Position numbers and translations under genes: made by a program | In this document: positions 13,999 through 19,464 of the stretch, piece by piece | How the letters are laid out: the number at the start of each line of letters is the position of its first letter | Numbering within the stretch: the stretch's first letter is position 1 | The notes under the pieces: generated by a model | Told to the model about the DNA's origin: nothing | Database searches by the model: none | The model's input: only the letters and a program-made list of their open reading frames with translations | NCBI GenBank assembly: GCA_910585055.1 | Contig: CAJUBY010000031.1 | Span: 1-23,094, forward strand | DNA length: 23,094 nucleotides | DNA from: an uncultured Christensenella sp. | Lineage (GTDB): Bacteria > Bacillota > Clostridia > Christensenellales > Pumilibacteraceae | Reading direction: 5' to 3'

Positions 13999-16305
13999 TT
14001 ATTCGTTACAAAATAACCATAAATGAGTAGATTTAATTAAATCGAATTCTGCTTTCGTAACACTATATGACATACGTTGTACTTTATTAAATATAGTTTC
14101 CAACTTTGACATCCACTCTGTTTTTGTTTCTTTACCACCTACCAAGGTGGCGTCCTCTGGGCGAACTATCTTTTTCTCAAAAATTGATGTCCAATGATCC
14201 CCTGCTGTGGCAATAGTTTTGCATTCGCTTAATGTTACACAGTCCCAAATTGAGATCTCATCATCAGATTGACCAGCACTAATAAGATCATAGTTCTGGT
14301 CATCTGCTTCAGATTTAGCGCGTGTGTAAATTGGTTTCGGTAAGGCTTTTATAAGCCAATCTTTGCCATATTTTTTCTCCAGCTCACGTTCAAATAAATC
14401 TTTAATACATTTCCTTATTTCTGTGATATATTGTAATGATTCTTGATTATATAATTTTGCCTCATCATCCCAATATTCTTTTAAACCATCTGGATTAAAG
14501 TCAGTTCTATCATTTGAAATAACTTTTTGAAATGAACGCCAAAATCTTCTTTCGGCACCACCCCCTAAATATCCCCTTAAATCTTTTCTTTGCTCAAATG
14601 TTACATTATTAAAATAATTAATAAGAGGATCGAGATAAAACTTAACTTGTGCAAAATAAGATTCCAATCTATCTTGCTTGGGTGAAATGTGGTCTTTGGC
14701 TATCAAAAGATTAACTATATCATTTATGACTCTTAAAATTGCTTGAATACCACGATTAATAGTTAATATGCCATACTCTTTATCGCCCTTGTTCCACTCT
14801 TGTTCAGTATTCTGCATAATATATTTAAGGCATTTTTCAATAAAAATATAAAAATGGTTACATGTTTCTTGCATTCCACCTAAATCAAAAGTCCCATCCT
14901 TCACTATTACATTTTTCTTCCCAAATAATGAGAAAAAATCACATTTATTTAAAGCATTTTGAATAGCTTCTACAGTTATACATCTAGTTGGTAATGTTTC
15001 GTTTTCACCAATAACTACACGGTCTAATAAGGGAGATGTTTCCTCTTCGCCTAGCATTTGCGCGATTTTGGATCGTAATGCTTTTCTGCGTTCATTATAA
15101 TTTGGAGATTCCCAAAGCATGTCTGAGTTAAGGGTTACTCTTAAAGTTTTTGGCACAGCCTTTTGATTTTCATTAATATCCATAAATAGCTTTATTTGTT
15201 CTTCTCGCGCTAAATCAACGAATGCTACCACGGGAATTGTATTGTTTTTAGCATAATGAGAATCAGAGTAACCATACAGCCGGTGCTGACCATCTATAAT
15301 ATAAGCAGATCGATATCGCTTAGGTAAATACAATACTCCAATTTTAGATATACATCCATCAACTTTAGTTGCTGATGGTTCAAACTTCAACCCACGCCCA
15401 TTAGTATCAATACTTATAATTACTGAATTAGGAAAATATCCGCCATTATTGATAAATTGTTGCACTGATTTTAAGCGGGATTTCTTAATCAATCGTTGAT
15501 ATGTTGGCATCATATTCTTGTTAGCTTCGTTTCTATGGAGAACATATCCAATTTTGAGTAAACGTTCTGGTTCAATTGAAAATGAATAATATTTAAATCC
15601 CCCCATTTCTCCTTGAATTGCCGGAATTTTATCGTCCATATTTTTGATTTCAACATTTGCAAAAACGTTTCCCAAAAATTGATATTTTGCACTTGTCCCA
15701 AGATGCTTCGTTAATTCCCAATAATAATCTACAACAGAATCGCTGAAATGCACTATGTCCCAGTCTTTTAATCGTTGTTGATCTGCGTTATTTAAAATAT
15801 AGTTATGTGTAGCCCAAATAAATTTAACTTTTCTCCCGGGATAATGTGAACGTGCTTCTTTTGCCAACCCGTCCATTTGTCCATGGAGAGCTTCAATTTC
15901 TTTCTTAAATACAGCCTCGCGTGGCGTTTCGAAGTTTGAAGATTTGCATTCAACAATAATGATAGATTCTTCATCCGTAGCAAATATATCAATTTGTTGT
16001 GTATCGTTAATATTGTGGGGGTTATACACCATTACAAAATTACGGTCACAATTCATATATTTAAACCCCATTCTGGCGAATAGTGACCAAACTTTATCTT
16101 CAAATATCTCATCAGAAGGCTTATTTCGTTTGACGCTTATAAACCTGTCGTCCGCATAAGCTTTAATGAGTTCCCAACCTTCTGAACGTAGCGCGTCTAA
16201 AGCCCCGACTCTTTCTTTCGCGGTAATGTATGTTTTACTTCTTAATGCTCGCGCTTTCAATAAATCTTGATCGCTTACGATTTTATCCCAATTTGTTTTA
16301 CCCAT
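13999..16305 (-). CDS. PD-(D/E)XK nuclease fused to DGQHR (DndB-like) domain
   Basis: A 768-residue cytosolic protein. Residues about 60-200 form a restriction-endonuclease-like domain: E69 in a helix (DEIFEDKVWSLFARMGF), then D106 (QQIDIFA) and E119-C-K121 (IIIVECKSS) as a PD-(D/E)XK metal site, followed by a helix and IWATHNYI. Residues about 230-400 carry the DGQHR module: YIIDGQHRLYGYS (335-347) and FMDINENQKAVPKTLR (374-389), as in DndB and other ParB/Srx-fold DGQHR proteins. The C-terminal half (about 400-768) is charged, helical and unrecognised. It starts 2 nt after the methyltransferase stop with a strong SD (GGAGG, 8-nt spacing). I infer that it is the restriction or effector arm of a two-gene defence unit. 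No dnd or ssp genes accompany it, so a phosphorothioate pathway is not indicated. Confidence 0.8.
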   Translation of the reverse strand: MGKTNWDKIVSDQDLLKARALRSKTYITAKERVGALDALRSEGWELIKAYADDRFISVKRNKPSDEIFEDKVWSLFARMGFKYMNCDRNFVMVYNPHNINDTQQIDIFATDEESIIIVECKSSNFETPREAVFKKEIEALHGQMDGLAKEARSHYPGRKVKFIWATHNYILNNADQQRLKDWDIVHFSDSVVDYYWELTKHLGTSAKYQFLGNVFANVEIKNMDDKIPAIQGEMGGFKYYSFSIEPERLLKIGYVLHRNEANKNMMPTYQRLIKKSRLKSVQQFINNGGYFPNSVIISIDTNGRGLKFEPSATKVDGCISKIGVLYLPKRYRSAYIIDGQHRLYGYSDSHYAKNNTIPVVAFVDLAREEQIKLFMDINENQKAVPKTLRVTLNSDMLWESPNYNERRKALRSKIAQMLGEEETSPLLDRVVIGENETLPTRCITVEAIQNALNKCDFFSLFGKKNVIVKDGTFDLGGMQETCNHFYIFIEKCLKYIMQNTEQEWNKGDKEYGILTINRGIQAILRVINDIVNLLIAKDHISPKQDRLESYFAQVKFYLDPLINYFNNVTFEQRKDLRGYLGGGAERRFWRSFQKVISNDRTDFNPDGLKEYWDDEAKLYNQESLQYITEIRKCIKDLFERELEKKYGKDWLIKALPKPIYTRAKSEADDQNYDLISAGQSDDEISIWDCVTLSECKTIATAGDHWTSIFEKKIVRPEDATLVGGKETKTEWMSKLETIFNKVQRMSYSVTKAEFDLIKSTHLWLFCNE

Positions 16306-16307
16306 TA

Positions 16308-17120
16308 TTATGTCCTCCGAATGTTTGTAAAAATGTACTCATCGATTTTTTCTCTTTTGGAATTTTTTCCGCCTATTAAGCTATTTCTTGAATAGACTAT
16401 AGGATTGTCATCCTTTCCGAATATTTCTTTTATCTTTGGATGAGCTGCGTTTGTCAAAATATAATAAGCCTCTTTGTGTTTGATATACTCAATAAAATGA
16501 CATAATCGCTCTTGATCGTTTAATGAAAATAAATTTTTATTATATTCAATAAAACCATTATTATTATGCGAAACGGTATATGGTGGATCCAAAAATACTA
16601 AGTCATGGCGCTTAATAATATACTTGTTACATTCAAAATCGCCACATTTTATATTAGACTTTTTTAGTTTTTTACTAACTTGTAATATCCGTTGGTCATC
16701 ATAGTGCCAATTTTTCCTATAACCATATGGCACATTATATCCCCCATTTTTATTCACACGATATATCCCGTTATATGATGTTTGATTTAAAAAAACGAAC
16801 CGTGCGGCACGTTCTATCGGATCCACTAATTTTAAATCTCTGATCCTATAATAGTTGGTTTCTGTGTTTTCATAAGTTGAAAGTATATTTAATACAAGAT
16901 GTGGATTATCTCGTATATTAACATAAGTATTTATCAAATCGTCATTAATATCTGATAAGTAAGATTTTCTTTTATGTTCCAAAGCTAAAAAAGCCGCAGC
17001 CCCACCAAGAAAGGGCTCGTGAAAATGATTAAATTCTATCGAGCTTAAAAGATCATTTAAATGTGGAACAAACCAACTTTTTCCGCCAGCCCATCTAATA
17101 AATGGTTCAATAGTCGTCAT
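16308..17120 (-). CDS. Dam-class (D12) adenine-N6 DNA methyltransferase
   Basis: S-adenosylmethionine-dependent enzyme methylating adenine N6 in a short DNA site. The product is 270 residues, the size of the D12/Dam alpha class. Motifs in order: FIRWAGGKSWFVPHL (7-21, SAM binding), EPFLGGAAAFLAL (35-47, motif I), LSDIND (55-60), FLNQTSYNGIYRVNKNGGYNVPYG (110-133, the Dam/DpnII-type target-contact region) and the catalytic LDPPYTV (177-183, motif IV). The region resembles GATC enzymes but does not prove the site. The start at 17120 is set by GAGGA 6 nt upstream; the 29 in-frame codons further upstream cover the promoter. It is the first gene of the operon, so modification would be made before the nuclease. 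Confidence 0.93.
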   Translation of the reverse strand: MTTIEPFIRWAGGKSWFVPHLNDLLSSIEFNHFHEPFLGGAAAFLALEHKRKSYLSDINDDLINTYVNIRDNPHLVLNILSTYENTETNYYRIRDLKLVDPIERAARFVFLNQTSYNGIYRVNKNGGYNVPYGYRKNWHYDDQRILQVSKKLKKSNIKCGDFECNKYIIKRHDLVFLDPPYTVSHNNNGFIEYNKNLFSLNDQERLCHFIEYIKHKEAYYILTNAAHPKIKEIFGKDDNPIVYSRNSLIGGKNSKREKIDEYIFTNIRRT

Positions 17121-17150
17121 ATTTTTCCTCGATAGATTGATAATATAACT

Positions 17151-17179
17151 AGTATAATGGATTCCGATATTTTTGTCAA
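17151..17179 (-). promoter_or_regulatory. Promoter of the methyltransferase-nuclease operon
   Basis: On the minus strand, TTGACA (17174-17179), exactly 17 nt, TATACT (17151-17156). The predicted start is near 17144, about 24 nt before the start codon. It is near-consensus and would give strong expression unless repressed. Confidence 0.87.
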
Positions 17180-17210
17180 GAACTGACAATATTCTTAAAT
17201 ATTGCAATAT
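17173..17210. promoter_or_regulatory. Inverted repeat on the -35 box plus upstream palindrome
   Basis: TTGTCA (17173-17178) and TGACAA (17184-17189) form a perfect 6-bp dyad with a 5-nt centre that covers the -35 box of the island operon. Ten nt further upstream is a perfect 12-bp palindrome, ATATTGCAATAT (17199-17210). Both are placed where a repressor or controller protein would act. No C-protein gene is in the island, so the regulator could be the methyltransferase, the DGQHR protein or a host factor. Confidence 0.45.
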
Positions 17211-17279
17211 CGTATATAATAAAAGCAGTCATCTATACAAAAATTCTCATTCTATATAATTGGTGTTCAATTTACTCCT

Positions 17280-17295
17280 CGCTCTTTCCGCCAAG
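17280..17295 (+). repeat. Right attachment repeat
   Basis: Second copy of CGCTCTTTCCGCCAAG in direct orientation, identical over 16 bases to the tRNA-Ser 3' end at 13782-13797. The flanking bases differ on both sides. Confidence 0.88.
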
Positions 17296-17301
17296 AGACA
17301 T

Positions 17302-17331
17302 AAAAGGGCGCAATATGCGCCCTTTTATTTT
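17302..17331 (+). terminator. Strong terminator right of the island (likely the original tRNA terminator)
   Basis: AAAAGGGCGCA (17302-17312) pairs perfectly with TGCGCCCTTTT (17316-17326) around a 3-nt loop and is followed by ATTTTAT. It begins 7 nt after the right repeat, which fits a tRNA terminator separated from its tRNA by the insertion. Confidence 0.85.
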
Positions 17332-17425
17332 ATAAAAGAAAACCCGGAGATATGGAGTTTTTATACAAACCATTATTCAAAATCACAAAACAGTTCGGCG
17401 ATACAAACGACAACATTTCGAGTAA

Positions 17426-17862
17426 GATAAACTCGATAAGATCCTTTATGTCATCACGCTTACTCCGAGTGCAAAGAACTTACAGCCATGGCGTTTTGTT
17501 GTAGTGCAGCAGGATAAACAGTTTATACACAGCATAGTTGCCTTAACCCAACGTAGCGCCTTCATAAAAACCTCCAACTGTCTTATCTGCGTATTCTTGG
17601 ATAAATCCGACGCCTTCGACTACACCAAAGCTTATCAGTTTATTGGTGACTTGTATGGAGAACTTGTTACTAACCGCAACGTCGCTCGGTATAGGATCTT
17701 ACTGGATAGGCGAGATGCTCGACAGACAATTCGAAGTAAAAGACTTGTTAAAAGTAAACAAAGACCGTTACGACTTAATGGCTGTGTTTCTCTCGGTTGT
17801 CCTTTACGAAATTCAAAACACCACGCAAACCTTTGTCCGAGTGCGTATAGACATATAAGTAA
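17426..17862 (+). pseudogene. Frameshifted nitroreductase-family remnant
   Basis: A decayed copy of the intact nitroreductase at 18430-18933. Similarity starts at DKIL..TLTPSAKNLQPWRFVVVQQDKQ, continues through FIKTSNCLICVFLDKSDAFD, shifts frame near 17648 (one extra base in the equivalent of IGAC) into MENLLLTATSLGIGSYWIGEMLDRQ, and shifts again near 17790 before the LGYPLRES equivalent. The N-terminal 25 or so residues, including the FMN-contact start, are missing, and a stop lies just upstream at 17423. The bases after its end (AAGTAAAATAA...AAGATACA) also resemble those after the intact copy, so the duplication included flanking DNA. A short unrelated frame (17352-17504) fuses into it and has no recognised function. 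Confidence 0.75.
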
Positions 17863-17871
17863 AATAAGACC

Positions 17872-17900
17872 TTGACAAAGATACAAGCATATGATACACT
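17872..17900 (+). promoter_or_regulatory. Promoter-like element with dyad, upstream of Rhs remnant
   Basis: TTGACA (17872-17877), 17-nt spacer, TACACT (17895-17900), with an extended -10 TGA at 17892-17894. A 6-bp inverted repeat, TACAAG (17882-17887) and CTTGTA (17899-17904), spans the -10. What follows is only a remnant, so the promoter may be orphaned. Confidence 0.45.
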
Positions 17901-17905
17901 TGTAA

Positions 17906-18352
17906 CGACACATAGACGGTAAGCAGCGGTACAAGTACGGTTTCGACAAAGTCGGACGGCTTATCTCGGAAAAGGACATTGAAAACAACAGAGAAGTATG
18001 CTACACTTACGACGACAGCGGAAATATCCTGACGAAGAGCGTAAACGGAGTTATTACCGACTACCGATACGCCGACGGAACGGATAGACTGATGTCGTTC
18101 GGAGACGAGACGTTTGAATACGACGGCATGGGCAATCCCACGAAGTATCGCGGACTTGACTGTGCGTGGGAAAAGGGTAGACAGTTAAAGCAGATATTCG
18201 ACGGCGCTACCGTCGTAAGGTTCAGATATGATGTGTTCGGTATACGAACAAGCAAGACCGTCGGAAACTTAGTAACGAATTACATATACGAGAACGGTAA
18301 GTTGTTACGCCAAACGACAGGCAACGACATGATAAATTTCATTATAAAATAG
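17906..18352 (+). pseudogene. Truncated Rhs/YD-repeat protein fragment
   Basis: An open stretch of about 148 codons bounded by a stop at 17903-17905. It encodes several Rhs/YD-repeat motifs: KYGFDKVGRLI, TYDDSGNILTKSVNG, FEYDGMGNPTKYRG, FRYDVFGIRTSKTV and NYIYENGKLLRQTTG, ending where a full Rhs core would continue toward its hyperconserved region and variable toxin tip. There is no start codon before 18092, no signal sequence and no toxin domain. It is an internal piece of a much larger polymorphic-toxin or wall-associated protein, left after rearrangement. An immunity gene is not evident nearby. Confidence 0.75.
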
Positions 18353-18362
18353 TAGCTTCTTG

Positions 18363-18402
18363 AATATGAATGAGTTTGAGATATCGGACTCATTCTTATA
18401 TT
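18363..18402 (+). other. Imperfect hairpin before the nitroreductase gene
   Basis: AATGAGT (18369-18375) pairs with ACTCATT (18388-18394), extended outward by AATAT (18363-18367) with ATATT (18398-18402) beyond a bulge. It ends 15 nt before the SD of the next gene. It could be a weak terminator for the Rhs remnant or an operator. Confidence 0.4.
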
Positions 18403-18429
18403 GGCGATTAACATATTGGAGACTAATTA

Positions 18430-18933
18430 ATGAAAACAATACGATCTCGAACATCAGTTCGCATATACAAACTACAACCGATCTCGCAAGAAAACATCGA
18501 TACTATCTTGCGATCCGCGACACTAGCTCCGAGCGCAAAGAATTTACAGCCGTGGCGGTTCGTCGTCGTGCAGCAAGATAAAGAGCTTATTCAGAGTATA
18601 TCAGATTTAATGCAACGTAGTACATTTATTAAAACCGCCGACTGCCTTATCTGTGTATTCTTGGATAAAGAACAAGCCTTCGATCAAGTAAAAGACTGTC
18701 AATCGATAGGCGCTTGCATAGAGAATATGCTGCTTGCCGCAACGTCATTGGGTATAGGCTCATGCTGGATAGGCGAGATATTAGACAATCAAACAGAAGT
18801 GAAAACACTTTTAGGTGTAGATCAATCACGATACGACCTAATGGCGATAATATCGCTCGGCTATCCTTTGCGTGAAAGTAAGACCCAAACACCGCGAAAG
18901 CCCTTATCCGAGTGCGTGTTGGCATATAAGTAA
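18430..18933 (+). CDS. Nitroreductase-family FMN oxidoreductase
   Basis: Small FMN-dependent NAD(P)H oxidoreductase of the nitroreductase fold, 167 residues, as in the compact clostridial subgroup. It shows the N-terminal IRSRTSVRIYKLQPIS (R-S-x-R motif contacting FMN phosphate), ATLAPSAKNLQPWRFVVV (the S-x-x-N-x-Q-P-W-R/F block), CLICVFLD, LLAATSLGIGSCWIGE and IISLGYPLRE near the end. The physiological substrate of this class is usually unknown. The SD GGAGAC (18418-18423) lies 6 nt before the ATG. A broken copy lies about 1 kb upstream. Confidence 0.9.
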   Translation: MKTIRSRTSVRIYKLQPISQENIDTILRSATLAPSAKNLQPWRFVVVQQDKELIQSISDLMQRSTFIKTADCLICVFLDKEQAFDQVKDCQSIGACIENMLLAATSLGIGSCWIGEILDNQTEVKTLLGVDQSRYDLMAIISLGYPLRESKTQTPRKPLSECVLAYK

Positions 18934-19130
18934 AATAATACATTGAAAAGATACATTTATGTAACAGTGCATTTTTTATGCGCGATTGATATTCGACAAG
19001 GTGTACGATAAGCCCGACGACGAGAAAGAGAAGCTTTAGCAATGCTTGCGCTATTTACGCTCGATTTCGGTTTGTTTATCGACATGCCGTTTGTGTTGCA
19101 AAAAGTTGTCTGTTGTAATAATTTTATAGT
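18934..19130. other. Gene-free stretch with degenerate coding traces
   Basis: No gene with start and SD is visible. A plus-strand piece around 18986-19039 reads IFDKVYDKPDDEKEKL and then stops, and looks like the tail of a lost gene. The first 40 nt resemble the sequence after the broken nitroreductase copy. Confidence 0.4.
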
Positions 19131-19382
19131 CTATACTGTCAATTTTGTTAGCAATGTGTGGGTAGTCGGATATGGTTTATCGTTCATATCAAATATGAAT
19201 AAAACGATATAGGGTTTGACCCCGTTTCTGTCTGCTACTTTTTTCGGCAATTTAGAACGCTGTTTATCATTGTGCATTGACAAATAAAAGCCGCCGAGAG
19301 ACGGTTTTTGTTTGTCGGAATAAGTTTCGACCTGTATTTTTGGGATAAATCCGACGGTATTTGTTATTGATTTTCGATACAC
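19131..19382 (-). CDS. Orphan small hypothetical or gene fragment
   Basis: An 83-codon frame on the minus strand beginning with GTG at 19382 and without a visible SD. The middle (KPSLGGFYLSMHNDKQRSKL, then GVKPYIVLFIFDMNDKPYP) has host-like codon use and alternating hydrophobic segments, so it was probably once coding. I do not recognise a family. Its 5' end overlaps the promoter of the divergent lipoprotein gene. It may be a fragment of a longer decayed gene in this remnant-rich zone. Confidence 0.3.
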   Translation of the reverse strand: MYRKSITNTVGFIPKIQVETYSDKQKPSLGGFYLSMHNDKQRSKLPKKVADRNGVKPYIVLFIFDMNDKPYPTTHTLLTKLTV

Positions 19383-19395
19383 GGTTTTTTATAAT
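19367..19395 (+). promoter_or_regulatory. Sigma-A promoter of the lipoprotein gene
   Basis: TTGATT (19367-19372), 17-nt spacer, TATAAT (19390-19395). The predicted start is near 19402, with a leader of about 60 nt to the ATG at 19465. Confidence 0.7.
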
Positions 19396-19464
19396 AAATT
19401 ATATACGGTGCGCTATACGCTTGAATGCGGAACAGGTCGCGCCGAATAGAAAGGAGATGATGAT

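Larger units (their letters stand above)
13798..17295. mobile_element. 3.5-kb integrase-less genomic island in tRNA-Ser
   Basis: The DNA between two copies of the 16-bp tRNA 3'-end repeat is markedly more AT-rich than its flanks and contains only two genes, a DNA methyltransferase and a DGQHR/nuclease fusion, both on the minus strand. A strong terminator directly after the right repeat (17302-17326) looks like the original tRNA terminator, displaced by insertion; the island supplies a new one just after the tRNA (13801-13841). No integrase, recombinase or transposase frame is present, so it is either a non-autonomous element or a remnant. About 140 nt at the left (13842-13998) and 100 nt at the right (17180-17279) hold no gene. 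Confidence 0.8.

Noticed and set aside
13999..16305. DNA phosphorothioation (Dnd/Ssp) system suggested by the DGQHR motif
   Set aside because: No cysteine desulfurase or DndC/D/E or SspB/C/D genes are in the island; the protein has a nuclease domain that DndB lacks.
17121..17207. Longer N-terminus for the methyltransferase
   Set aside because: It would overlap the promoter and dyad; the start at 17120 has an SD and gives the family-typical N-terminus.
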